This document shows positions 25,697-33,028 of a DNA stretch of 33,028 nt, piece by piece. Below the pieces are notes generated by a model. The model saw nothing but the letters and a program-made list of their open reading frames with translations, was not told the origin of the DNA and did no database searches. The translations under genes and the position numbers were made by a program. Numbering within the stretch: the first letter of the stretch is position 1; each line of letters begins with the position of its first letter. Source of the DNA: [Clostridium] symbiosum. GTDB lineage: Bacteria; Bacillota; Clostridia; Lachnospirales; Lachnospiraceae. The stretch lies in the NCBI GenBank assembly GCA_021769625.1, contig JAETSN010000048.1:1-33028 (forward strand), given 5' to 3'.

Positions 25697-25726
25697 CTTA
25701 TCCTTAAATTTCTTATCCTTAAATTT
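25697..25726. repeat. Perfect 15-bp tandem repeat in the lrp-like gene leader
   Basis: CTTATCCTTAAATTT occurs twice head to tail (25697-25711 and 25712-25726). On the coding strand each copy contains AAGGATAAG. It sits between the ATG of the Lrp-type gene and a TATAAA box. It may be a protein-binding site, a slippage duplication, or an extra Shine-Dalgarno-like element. Confidence 0.7.
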
Positions 25727-25786
25727 CTTTTCATTTTATAATTCTCATTTACTTACTTCGCTCTCACCACAGCCCGAGTCCCGTTT

Positions 25787-26551
25787 TTATTTATGATACG
25801 GGGACTCGTCCGCATTAACAACCAAATCCAATGCCTCTTCATAATGCTTCTGCAGAAAACGCTGCTCCTCTCCATTTATGACAACCCTGTCATTATCTTC
25901 CGTTGTAAATCCGATGACCTCCGAGAAGAGTCCCCTCTCAAAAAGCCGCTTTTTCAGCCTGTAGCCGTTCTCCGAAAGCAGCAGTGCGCTCCCTTCAGAG
26001 TTCATCTGATACGGATTTACATCAAAAAAATTGCAGATCTCTATCGTCTCCTGCTTTATGGGAATATTTTTACCGTAAACCTTCAGTCCGACACCTGCCA
26101 GTTTTCCCATATCCCAAAGCCCTGCGAAAACGCCGCCTTTCGACAAAAGATACATTCCCGTGATACCTTTTTCCGAAAAAGAATATGTACTGCAGTCATC
26201 GGACTTTCCGGCCGGTGCGGCCTCCGGTATCTGCCAGAGAAGTCTCTCCTGCTTTTTTGCCTCCTCCAAAAAGGAAACCGGATACCTGCGTGACAGTGCT
26301 TCCTGCTTTGCACACGCCAAAAATACGGAACCGTTAAGACCGGCAAAACCTGTCATAACAATATCCATATCGCCCATTTTTTTCCGTTTCTCTTTTTCAG
26401 ACATTTTATCAAGGCCGTCAAAGTTTACAAAAAGGGCATGACTGTTTCCTCCCGTCAGGCCCTTTCCGATCACAGGGGAGCACCCCGCATCAGCGGATGC
26501 TCCTTGTCCGTTTTTTCCTTTATTCCGGTCTGCCATTACCCTGTCAGCCAT
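25787..26551 (-). CDS. AIR synthase-related (HypE/PurM C-terminal-like) protein
   Basis: A 254-aa protein. The first 60 residues are polar and Gly-rich. The central part has MDIVMTGFAGLNGSVFLA, and the C-terminal half resembles the AIRS_C fold of PurM, ThiL and HypE: SKGGVFAGLWDMGKLAGVG, then IPIKQETIEICNFFDVNPY and SEGSALLL. The N-terminal ATP-binding half of that superfamily is reduced, so it is probably not a full kinase or synthase. I chose ATG at 26551, which overlaps the end of the VanW-type gene by eight bases (ATGGCTGA). A longer frame to 26650 would start inside that gene without a site. The function is unknown. Confidence 0.78.
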   Translation of the reverse strand: MADRVMADRNKGKNGQGASADAGCSPVIGKGLTGGNSHALFVNFDGLDKMSEKEKRKKMGDMDIVMTGFAGLNGSVFLACAKQEALSRRYPVSFLEEAKKQERLLWQIPEAAPAGKSDDCSTYSFSEKGITGMYLLSKGGVFAGLWDMGKLAGVGLKVYGKNIPIKQETIEICNFFDVNPYQMNSEGSALLLSENGYRLKKRLFERGLFSEVIGFTTEDNDRVVINGEEQRFLQKHYEEALDLVVNADESPYHK

Positions 26552-28070
26552 CTGTTGCACCTGTTCCTGTATCTTCTGTGATCCCGATCTGCTGTCCCGC
26601 TGCAGCGGCTGCCTCCTGTGCCGCCTGCTGGGCTGCAAGCGCCCCCGCAACAGACTTTACATAATCAATGCTGCCTGTGGCGATCGCCGCCTGGATCTGG
26701 GCGGCTGCATTCGGATCCATCGTGGCCGTACCCACGCTGGCTGTACGGGGAACTGCCGCATAAGAACTGCTGTTTACCTGCTCCCTGCTGACTTCCACTC
26801 CATCTTCCGTCACAACTTTCCACAACTGCGCTTTATAGCCCACATGGACGGACTGCACATTGACATAACCTACCGGGTCGCCGGTCGGTATGATCTTTTC
26901 CGTGGGAGGGACATTGGTTTCAAGCACTTCGCTGACATACTCCACTTTTCTGTTCGCAGGCCGATCTTCCACGCCATAGATCGTAAAGGTGATGGTCTTG
27001 TCGGAAGTCGTGCTCCCCTCTATATAAATCGGATATTCCTTGTTATTGGTAAATTTAAAATCTTTACCGCCGGATTCAGAGATCGCCGCATCCGCCGAAG
27101 GATCGACATAGGTTACTATCATGGAGTGGTTGCTTCTCTCGTCCACCTGCAGTTCTGCCTTCAGCACAGCGTTATAGAGCGTGGTCGATACCTGACAGAT
27201 GCCCCCGCCCAGACTGTTTACAACCTGCCCGTTCAGATAGGAACCCGCCAGCTCATATCCGTTCTCAACGGAAAACGGCGTGATCAGCTCTAAGACAGAA
27301 CACTGCTCACCCGGATAGAGTGTAATGCCGTTCAAGTGGCTGCATCCCGTCCTGACATTCGCCACGCGGGACGGCCCGGAAGACTTATAGGATGTCGTGT
27401 ATGTTCCGAGCACATCTTTTACCTTATTCAATGTCTCCGCGTCACCCTTCGGCTCATCCACAGTCACCACCAGATCGATGGATGCATTGCCGTAATCCCA
27501 GCTGTTCTGCAGATAATTTAAAATAGCCTCCTTGGACTTCTCCACATCCAGCACATGGCCGGTCCGGCCTTCCGTGATCTGAAAGCCACTTTCCGTTTTT
27601 GTCAGGGAAGCCTCCACCGCCTCCTGGTCATAAGTCTCGCTGAGGGAATTTAAGATGCTGTCCAGCACATCGCTCCCGAAGGAAATATTCAGCGGAAAAT
27701 TCCGTCCTTCTTTTTTCAGATCCGCAAGGGCCTTGTAGCGCTGCACGATATTGCCCCGTTTCCCGAGCATCGCGGCTTCTTCCAGTTCCCCTTCGCTTTC
27801 CCATGTGATACCGAACTCACCCGCCGTACCGACCGTATCCTGGCCGCCTTCCAGCCTGAGGGTGATCGGCACGTTCCTCAGAGAATCCACAAAAGCCCCG
27901 ACTGCATTTTCCGCCTCGGAAATACTCATGCCGGAGACATCGATATTCCCTATCTTCACACCGTCTTCAATCCTGCTGTCTTTCCCGGCCGCCTGTACAT
28001 TCAGCCCGGTACTTACGCAGCAGAGTGAAAAAGCTGTTGTTATTAAAATCTTTTTCCACCATTTTTGCAT
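26544..28070 (-). CDS. VanW-family secreted surface protein with G5-like domain
   Basis: A 508-aa exported protein. The signal peptide (KKILITTAFSLCC, then NVQA-A cleavage site around residue 27) is followed by a YoaR-like putative peptidoglycan-binding region (about 30-220), the VanW domain (about 230-365, with LNGQVVNSLGGGICQVSTTL and SNHSMIVTYVDPSADAAI), and a G5-like region (about 370-440, VSEVLETNVPPTEKIIPTG). A low-complexity Ala/Gln tail ends the protein. No sorting signal is seen. VanW proteins occur in vancomycin-resistance clusters and widely in Clostridia; their biochemical role is unknown. I chose ATG at 28070, preceded by GGTGAT, over a GTG three codons upstream. It is translationally coupled to the AIR-synthase-related gene. 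Confidence 0.9.
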   Translation of the reverse strand: MQKWWKKILITTAFSLCCVSTGLNVQAAGKDSRIEDGVKIGNIDVSGMSISEAENAVGAFVDSLRNVPITLRLEGGQDTVGTAGEFGITWESEGELEEAAMLGKRGNIVQRYKALADLKKEGRNFPLNISFGSDVLDSILNSLSETYDQEAVEASLTKTESGFQITEGRTGHVLDVEKSKEAILNYLQNSWDYGNASIDLVVTVDEPKGDAETLNKVKDVLGTYTTSYKSSGPSRVANVRTGCSHLNGITLYPGEQCSVLELITPFSVENGYELAGSYLNGQVVNSLGGGICQVSTTLYNAVLKAELQVDERSNHSMIVTYVDPSADAAISESGGKDFKFTNNKEYPIYIEGSTTSDKTITFTIYGVEDRPANRKVEYVSEVLETNVPPTEKIIPTGDPVGYVNVQSVHVGYKAQLWKVVTEDGVEVSREQVNSSSYAAVPRTASVGTATMDPNAAAQIQAAIATGSIDYVKSVAGALAAQQAAQEAAAAAGQQIGITEDTGTGATDG

Positions 28071-28224
28071 TATCATCACCGCTTTATTCCATACTTTAAA
28101 TCGACTGTTCTTATATTCATTCTATAATAAGACTTCCCCGCTTCCAATAGATAATATTCATAAAGTTATCCGGCTATTTTCTCAATTATTATTGATTTTT
28201 TCGCGGACTACGCCTTATACTATA

Positions 28225-28287
28225 GTGGGCGGAGCCCACATTGTGAGATTTACTTCGTAAACTCGGCTGCGTGAGCAGAGTTCGCAG
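28225..28287. repeat. Cluster of three small hairpins
   Basis: Three consecutive stem-loops fill the gap between the VanW-family gene and the 33-aa gene: GTGGGC-GGA-GCCCAC (28225-28239), GAGATTTAC-TTC-GTAAACTC (28245-28264, one bulge), and CTGCG...CGCAG (28267-28287). The layout resembles the cluster at 15127-15237. The remaining gap (28071-28224) is A/T-rich leader of the VanW gene. Confidence 0.5.
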
Positions 28288-28298
28288 ACTTAAATCCT

Positions 28299-28400
28299 TT
28301 ATACAAGATACAGTAATACCGATGCCAGCATTGCAAGCACCAGCAGAATGATGATGATCGACGAAATAATACGAACGGATTTTTTATTTTTATGAAACAT
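28299..28400 (-). CDS. 33-aa single-helix membrane protein
   Basis: The frame reads MFHKNKKSVRIISS followed by a hydrophobic helix (IIIILLVLAMLASVLLYLV) and TAA: a basic N-terminus and one membrane segment. CAGGAG lies 10 bases before the ATG, so translation is plausible. Similar tiny proteins of unknown function (DUF4044-like in layout) are frequent in Firmicutes; I do not claim membership. It could be a regulatory membrane peptide. It is too short for many gene finders. The reading frame and Shine-Dalgarno are visible; the function is not. Confidence 0.62.
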   Translation of the reverse strand: MFHKNKKSVRIISSIIIILLVLAMLASVLLYLV

Positions 28401-28615
28401 ACTTTGTTAACTCCTGTCCGGGAAACGTTTCTCTATGGTATCTTGCCCTAACCGAGCAGGGAAGGTTCTTCTTCCCCTGTTCGCCGCGCCGGGTGCAGGC
28501 AGCTTATGCTGATCCTTCCCCTCCGTCCCCGTGCGCATATAAAAGCATATCCGCCTGCTGGCAGGCCTGCGGAAATAATAAGAAAGGATTCCCTGTATAT
28601 TTGGGATAATTATAT
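28401..28615. other. GC-rich structured intergenic stretch
   Basis: This 215-base gap lies between the divergent 33-aa gene and the 214-aa gene. It holds several possible hairpins: GAGCAGGGAAG with CTTCCCCTGTTC (about 28457-28485), CAGC-TTAT-GCTG near 28500, and GCCTG-CTGG-CAGGC (about 28555-28568). No convincing coding frame or known RNA family was recognised. It could be leader DNA for both genes or an RNA gene. Confidence 0.35.
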
Positions 28616-29260
28616 ATGAAATACCCTTTTTTTGCAAGTTTTATCGTTTTCGGCTTTCTGTTCTCCTTCTCGATGAAAAGGAGGACCAAAAAAGAAAAAC
28701 AATATGTGGACAATTTCTGGGAACGGGAGCGGGAAGCGGATTCCACCAGACGGAAATCTCTGGAAAGTCTGGATTACGTTGCCATTCCTCTAAATGACCT
28801 GCCTATGGATGTTCTTACGGAACTGCCTGAGATCAAAGAATATCACGAGAAGATCCGGGAACTTGCCGGCAAAAAAATCGTCAATTTTGCAGGATATTCC
28901 AACACAGAACTGAAATTGCAATACGGCGCCCCGAACATCAACCTGCTCTCCGAATATGACCAGAATTTTGAAGAACTGATCACCCTGCTGCAGGACTGGG
29001 CTTCCCTTTTGCTGCAAAACTGGGGGGAAGGCGCACAGCTCTGCCCGGAGGAGGAAAGAAAACAGGCCGCCAAAAAAGTGCTTGCCTTCGCCGTTTCCAT
29101 CGGCTCCGACATCACCGCTTCCTATGAAAAACTGGTAAAGCTCTATCTGGAATACGGGGAACAGGATAAAATCCCTGCCTTGAGAGAAAAAGCAGAAAAG
29201 ATCCGATCGCTCTCAAAACCAAGGATCCTCGCCCTGCTTGCGGAAGCGGAAAAAGGCTGA
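28616..29260 (+). CDS. Conserved hypothetical protein, possibly membrane-anchored
   Basis: A 214-aa protein. A hydrophobic N-terminal segment (YPFFASFIVFGFLFSF) could anchor it, followed by a basic and then highly charged region (KRRTKKEKQYVDNFWERE) and a helical body to the end, with NTELKLQYGAPNINLLSEYD in the middle and LLQDWASLLLQNWGEG after it. No catalytic motif is visible. The ATG at 28616 has only a weak Shine-Dalgarno; another in-frame ATG at residue 20 would drop the anchor. It converges on the DnaQ-like gene, sharing a terminator hairpin with it. I do not recognise the family. Confidence 0.72.
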   Translation: MKYPFFASFIVFGFLFSFSMKRRTKKEKQYVDNFWEREREADSTRRKSLESLDYVAIPLNDLPMDVLTELPEIKEYHEKIRELAGKKIVNFAGYSNTELKLQYGAPNINLLSEYDQNFEELITLLQDWASLLLQNWGEGAQLCPEEERKQAAKKVLAFAVSIGSDITASYEKLVKLYLEYGEQDKIPALREKAEKIRSLSKPRILALLAEAEKG

Positions 29261-29278
29261 CGCCCCATCTAGCCTTTT
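29251..29278. terminator. Bidirectional terminator overlapping two stop codons
   Basis: AAAAGGCT (29251-29258) pairs with AGCCTTTT (29271-29278) around a 12-base loop. It lies at the meeting point of two convergent genes: the plus-strand stop (29258-29260) and the minus-strand stop (29271-29269) are both part of or next to the stem. Confidence 0.65.
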
Positions 29279-29985
29279 ACCGCTTTATGCTCGCTCAGGA
29301 TCCGGTCGATATGGCGGCTTGCCTCCGATTTTGTCAGCTTTTCCACCTCATATTCCGGCCTGATGCCATACTGTGCATGCAGTTTATACAGCAGCCCTTT
29401 CTGCGGCGCGGTAGCCGGAGTATCTTTTCTGATCTGACAGTTTAAGGGTTTTGCCTCAAAGCATTTTAGTGCTTCTTCCTTTTCCCCGAACTCCTGCAAC
29501 AGTTTCTGATACAGAAGGCCCGTCGCCCTGGCATCCCCCACCGCCCGGTGCGCCCTGATCGGAATATCGTAAAATCGGCATAGATCTCCCAGACTTTTAT
29601 GCTCCGCCTGCGGAAGACAGGCACGGGCTATCCGCAAGGTATCTATGCCTCTTTTCTCAAAAGGCATCTTCCGGAAAGAAAACGCTCTCTTTAAAAAAGA
29701 GTAGTCAAACAGCAGGTTGTGCCCCACCAAAATCTCCTTGCCCAGAAAAGCCTCCAGTTCATCCAGAACCTCTTCTATATACGGCGCATCCTGCACATCC
29801 GCGTCCGTGATCCCCGTCAGTTCCACGATCCGCTCCGGCAGCTTAACGCCCGGATTTATGTAGCTGGAAAATACTTCCTGTTCTTTCCCCTCCACAAATT
29901 TTACAGCGCCTATCTCTATGATCTTGTCCAGCTTTGCGCTGAGTCCTGTTGTCTCTAAATCTATCACAATATATGTATTTACCAT
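29269..29985 (-). CDS. DnaQ-like 3'-5' exonuclease (DEDDh)
   Basis: A 238-aa exonuclease of the DnaQ/polymerase III epsilon type. All five DEDDh residues are present: D9 and E11 (VIDLETTG), D94 (VGHNLLFDYSFL), H146 and D151 (HRAVGDARAT). The exonuclease domain fills residues 1-165. The C-terminal 70 residues (YGIRPEYEVEKLTKSEASRHIDRILSE is the last part) look like the short tail found in Firmicute DnaQ-like proteins near PolC-type exonucleases. It may proofread or trim DNA or RNA; the physiological substrate is not evident. It ends at the shared hairpin with the upstream-strand neighbour. Confidence 0.9.
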   Translation of the reverse strand: MVNTYIVIDLETTGLSAKLDKIIEIGAVKFVEGKEQEVFSSYINPGVKLPERIVELTGITDADVQDAPYIEEVLDELEAFLGKEILVGHNLLFDYSFLKRAFSFRKMPFEKRGIDTLRIARACLPQAEHKSLGDLCRFYDIPIRAHRAVGDARATGLLYQKLLQEFGEKEEALKCFEAKPLNCQIRKDTPATAPQKGLLYKLHAQYGIRPEYEVEKLTKSEASRHIDRILSEHKAVKG

Positions 29986-30077
29986 GTTTTCCTCTGTTCC
30001 TTTGTCCCGGCAGGCTGTCTGCCTGTCTTTTTCTGCATTATTTTTTCTTGTACCCGGTGTCCTTTTACTGCTTCTTT

Positions 30078-30878
30078 CTATTCATCCGACGTTTTCTCTG
30101 CCGCTTTCTTCCTTCCGCCTGATGTTTTCTCTGCCTCTTTCTTCCTTCCGCCCGACGTTTTCTCTGCCGCTTTCTTCCTTCCGCCTGACGTTTTCTCTGC
30201 CGTTCTCTTCTTTCCGCCTGACACTTTTCCCGCCGCCTTCTTTGCCTTCTCCCGGTTTGCATGATCATTACACACTCCCTGCAAAAAGCATTCCGCACAG
30301 TTTGGCGTGGGCGCCTTGCAGATCGTCCTGCCCAGGCGGATGATATGGATATTCCACAATATCCAACGATCTTTCGGCAATTCCTTCATCAGGTCAAACT
30401 CCACCTTCACCGGGTCCTCTTCTTTCGTCAGTCCCAGCCTTTTTGATATCCTCTTTACATGGGTATCCACGACCACACTTGGTTCATGAAAAATATTCCC
30501 CCGGATCACATTCGCCGTTTTTCTGCCCACGCCCGCCAGCGACGTCAGATCTTCAAGGCTGCCCGGCACTTCCCCGCCAAACTTTGTCTCCAGATCCCGA
30601 CAGCAGGCTATGATATTTTTCGCCTTATTGTGATAAAATCCAGTGGAATGGATATCCTGTTCCAGTTCCTTCAGATCCGCTCTCGCGAAAGCGCCGACTG
30701 ATGGATATTTCCGGAACAGATCCTTCGTCACGATATTGACTCTCGCGTCCGTACACTGCGCGCTCAGGATCGTAGCGATCAAAAGCTGCCATGCGTTTTC
30801 ATGATTCAGATAGCATTTATAATCCGTCCCGTACTCCTGTTCCAGTAAATCCAATATCTCTTTTGTCCGTTTTTTCAA
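30078..30878 (-). CDS. nth: Endonuclease III with repetitive basic C-terminal tail
   Basis: A 266-aa DNA glycosylase/AP lyase for oxidised pyrimidines. The HhH motif LAGVGRKTANVI holds catalytic K120, and D138 lies in VVVDTH. The 4Fe-4S ligands are C187, C194, C197 and C203 (Cx6Cx2Cx5C). These numbers equal those of E. coli Nth when translation starts at TTG 30878, which has AGGAAAGGA upstream (30888-30896). A longer frame to another TTG at 30935 has no such site. The core ends near residue 210; a 55-residue Lys-rich tail follows, with 11-residue repeats of the type AAEKTSGGRKK from 226 to 266. E. coli Nth stops at 211. The tail could add non-specific DNA affinity. Confidence 0.93.
   Translation of the reverse strand: MKKRTKEILDLLEQEYGTDYKCYLNHENAWQLLIATILSAQCTDARVNIVTKDLFRKYPSVGAFARADLKELEQDIHSTGFYHNKAKNIIACCRDLETKFGGEVPGSLEDLTSLAGVGRKTANVIRGNIFHEPSVVVDTHVKRISKRLGLTKEEDPVKVEFDLMKELPKDRWILWNIHIIRLGRTICKAPTPNCAECFLQGVCNDHANREKAKKAAGKVSGGKKRTAEKTSGGRKKAAEKTSGGRKKEAEKTSGGRKKAAEKTSDE
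30081..30203. repeat. 33-bp tandem repeats in the nth 3' end
   Basis: About 3.7 copies of a 33-bp unit encode AEKTSGGRKK-type repeats (residues 226-266). Copies differ at a few wobble positions. The multiple of three keeps the frame, and repeat number is likely to vary between strains by slippage. Confidence 0.8.
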
Positions 30879-30953
30879 AGCCCGCCGTCCTTTCCTGTTA
30901 TTATCTATCCTTCTACTATACCGCTTTATCCGCAAGAATAAAATCTACCCTGC

Positions 30954-32879
30954 TCAGGGTTCGCAAATGACAGCATACTCCGCCTCATGATTCAGCGGAT
31001 TTCTCCTCTCATAATCAAACAGCACAAACCGCTCCCCTTCCGGATGAAGTTCACTCAGCTTTACCTCGTTCAGCCATTTCTCATCCCACACCGGATAATG
31101 AAAAATATCCATATGCGTCATGCGCATCATCTGCCTGCTGTCATACCCCTTCTCCACATACCCGGAGAGCAGATCCGACTCTTTCTCCTGCTGCCTGTAA
31201 AAAGCGGATATCTCCTGATACCTGTCATGAATATCCCTTGCGAATGTCGGTCTGCTCTTCGCCTTCTCCCTCAGATACACATCAAAGGTGAGAAGTTCTC
31301 TGAACAGTTTATTTACCTCCTCCCCCGCATTCCGGCTTTCCGCAAATTCCAGCATCACTTCATACCTGTAATTTCTCGAAGGACTGTTTATGAAAAATCC
31401 CTTTTCCTCATAAAACTCCGCCAGCGCCAGAAACATATCATAAGGGGCCTCAAAAAGCCTCTGAAGCACCCGCAGTGTATAGCTGAACTGATCACTATTA
31501 TAAAACAGTTCCAGCATTTCTTCCACTTTCTTTAATTCCTGTACATCTTCATAGGAAAGCCATTTCGTATAAAGGACTTCATAGGGCGGCTCGGACTGAT
31601 ATACTATCCCGTATTCCCCCGCCCTCTCATACATCTCCGAACCTTTCAATACTTTCAGAAAACCGAGCTGCAGCTGGTCCGGTTTCATGGAAAAAACATC
31701 ATGGAAGGACTGCCGGAAACTTTTCAGATCTTCAAAGGGCAGCCCTGCGATCAGATCCAGATGTTGATGGATATTCCGAAATTCCCGAATTGACATTACT
31801 GTCATTTTTAATCTTTCCAGATTTTCAGGCCGGTGGATCGCACACAGCGTTTCCCGGTTCGTCGTCTGCACCCCGATCTCCAGCTGGATCAGTCCCGGCC
31901 TCATCCTCGAAAAAAGCTGCAGTTCCTCCTGTGTCAAAAGCTCCGCTGCTATCTCAAAATGAAAATTTGTGATGCCGTTATCATGTTCCAGCAGATACCG
32001 CCAGATCTCCAGAGCATGTTCCCGGTTACAGTTGAAAGTCCGGTCTATCAATTTTACCTGTTTTACTTTCCTGTCCAGAAAAAACTGCAGTTCCCTCTTT
32101 ACCAGTTCTGTATTCCGCAGGCGCACCTGCTTCTCGATCGAAGAAAGACAATAACTGCATCGAAAGGGACAGCCCCTGCTCGATTCATAATAGATGATCT
32201 TGTTTTTGAACTCCTCTTTCTCCGCCGCTTCCAGCTCTCCATAATAAAAAGGAAGCCTGTCCATATCAAGCGGTTCTCTGACGCCGAAAAATCCTTCCCG
32301 TGTCGCCGTTCCCGGGATTTTTACGGGAACATTTCTCAAATTATTCTGCCTCTTTTCCAGCCCTCTTCCTCCTGAGCCTGTATTTCCCGCTTTTCCTTGC
32401 GTACCCGCCCCCTGTCCGCCTTCTGTCCCTGCCTCTTTTGCTTCTTCTGTTCCTTTTATCGCTTCCCTTTTCCCCGCCTCCTGCCAAGCTTCCAGATAAA
32501 CCTGCAGCAGCTCCCGGAAAGTCTCCTCCCCTTCCCCTGCCATGATCCCTGTCACTTCCGGAAACTTCTCCAAAAGCTTCTCATACTCATAAGAAACCTC
32601 AGGCCCGCCCAACCAGATCGGGACCCCCGGCAGTAATTTTGCCAGTTCTCTGACCAGTCTTTTCACCACGGAAATATTCCAGATATAACAGGAAAATCCG
32701 ATCACATCCGGCCTTCTTCGATAAATATCCGCCAGTATCTGATCCATGCGCTGATTGATGGTATACTCCGCCACCTCAATATACTCTCTCAATTCCTTTC
32801 CTGCATAACTTCTGAGGCTGTATACCGCCAACCCACTGTGGATATATTTTGCATGGATCGCCGCCAATAAAAATTTCAT
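30954..32879 (-). CDS. B12-binding domain radical-SAM protein with DUF4080-like C-terminus
   Basis: A 641-aa protein. The N-terminal cobalamin-binding-like domain (about 1-130) has VIGFSCYIWN and PIWLGGPEVSYE. A low-complexity Glu/Gly/Lys linker (about 131-185) follows, then the radical-SAM core with C237, C241 and C244 (RGCPFRCSYC). The C-terminal 250 residues resemble DUF4080. The typical DxHxxG cobalamin motif is replaced: the loop after strand 1 reads AAIHAKYIHSGLA, so B12 binding is not certain. It probably modifies an unknown substrate by radical chemistry, as in other B12/radical-SAM enzymes. I chose ATG at 32879, with GGAG six bases upstream, over the GTG just before it. The linker length is unusual. 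Confidence 0.88.
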   Translation of the reverse strand: MKFLLAAIHAKYIHSGLAVYSLRSYAGKELREYIEVAEYTINQRMDQILADIYRRRPDVIGFSCYIWNISVVKRLVRELAKLLPGVPIWLGGPEVSYEYEKLLEKFPEVTGIMAGEGEETFRELLQVYLEAWQEAGKREAIKGTEEAKEAGTEGGQGAGTQGKAGNTGSGGRGLEKRQNNLRNVPVKIPGTATREGFFGVREPLDMDRLPFYYGELEAAEKEEFKNKIIYYESSRGCPFRCSYCLSSIEKQVRLRNTELVKRELQFFLDRKVKQVKLIDRTFNCNREHALEIWRYLLEHDNGITNFHFEIAAELLTQEELQLFSRMRPGLIQLEIGVQTTNRETLCAIHRPENLERLKMTVMSIREFRNIHQHLDLIAGLPFEDLKSFRQSFHDVFSMKPDQLQLGFLKVLKGSEMYERAGEYGIVYQSEPPYEVLYTKWLSYEDVQELKKVEEMLELFYNSDQFSYTLRVLQRLFEAPYDMFLALAEFYEEKGFFINSPSRNYRYEVMLEFAESRNAGEEVNKLFRELLTFDVYLREKAKSRPTFARDIHDRYQEISAFYRQQEKESDLLSGYVEKGYDSRQMMRMTHMDIFHYPVWDEKWLNEVKLSELHPEGERFVLFDYERRNPLNHEAEYAVICEP

Positions 32880-33028
32880 CACTTTCTCCGTTTATTTCCC
32901 TGTCATAAATTCTTTTGGTGTTAGTCAACAAATGGGTTGGTAAGGCTATATGGCCAGTAAACCAGCTTCCCTTACGTCCCTGTTACTGTGGTAATAGTCA
33001 GTCCCTGTCACCGTCAGAACCGCACCTG

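Noticed and set aside
26552-26650. Longer N-terminus for the AIR-synthase-related protein
   Set aside because: It lies inside the VanW-family gene, is Arg-rich as expected of a shifted reading, and lacks a Shine-Dalgarno.
28407-28615. SRP RNA or 6S RNA
   Set aside because: The conserved SRP tetraloop region and the 6S open-bubble layout could not be found; only short unrelated stems are visible.
30009-30023. Small hairpin GGCAG-GCTGT-CTGCC between the DnaQ-like gene and nth
   Set aside because: The T-run is on the plus strand, where no gene ends, so it does not fit as terminator of nth.
30081-30236. Regular repeats that could suggest a CRISPR array
   Set aside because: The units are contiguous 33-bp copies without spacers, keep the nth reading frame and encode a regular peptide repeat.
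32880-33028. End of a gene entering from the right on the minus strand
   Set aside because: A short open stretch (TVTGTDYYHSNRD) ends at a TAG near 32950, but it is too short and unlike any known family to call.

Overview
The window reads as a Firmicute of the Clostridia, most likely a gut Lachnospiraceae. The core genes fit this (YhaM exoribonuclease, MutS2 with Smr domain, a DUF4080 radical-SAM protein, a VanW/G5 surface protein), as do purine-rich Shine-Dalgarno sites, frequent GTG/TTG starts and the mobile-element genes present. No rRNA, tRNA or CRISPR array was found.

Positions 1-12447 are accessory DNA, visibly richer in A/T than the rest. At the left edge (1-590) is a decayed gene on the minus strand. 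A clear sigma-A promoter (704-732) then drives a small helix-turn-helix protein, a truncated XRE-type HTH protein, and four tightly coupled plus-strand genes. These encode a 518-aa protein with a CoiA-like zinc motif, a 921-aa coiled-coil protein with a degenerate AAA-like C-terminus, a 336-aa unknown, and a 1748-aa superfamily-2 helicase with several zinc ribbons and a DUF1998-type CxCx3CxxC cluster. The helicase is of the MrfA/DrmB/DruE type, so the operon looks like an anti-phage defence locus related to Druantia or DISARM. I do not recognise the three partner genes, so this may be an undescribed variant. The operon ends in a hairpin at 11792-11821.

The junction with the chromosome (11837-12447) lies directly downstream of rlmD, a known integration target of conjugative elements. 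It holds a DUF6061-like pseudogene and a remnant of a C-terminal extension in frame with RlmD. The remnant is separated from rlmD by a stop codon and interrupted by a 95-bp MITE-like element with a TA target duplication.

Positions 12448-33028 are chromosomal housekeeping DNA. In order: rlmD, yhaM, an HtrA-like membrane PDZ protein that has lost two catalytic residues, mutS2, a response regulator/histidine kinase pair, an MFS transporter fused at its 3' end to an out-of-frame panE remnant, a probable type I holin-like toxin, trmL, an Lrp-type regulator coupled to an aminotransferase, a VanW-family protein coupled to an AIR-synthase-related protein, a 33-aa membrane protein, an unknown protein, a DnaQ-like exonuclease, endonuclease III with a repetitive basic tail, and a B12-binding radical-SAM protein. 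Two intergenic gaps carry runs of consecutive hairpins.
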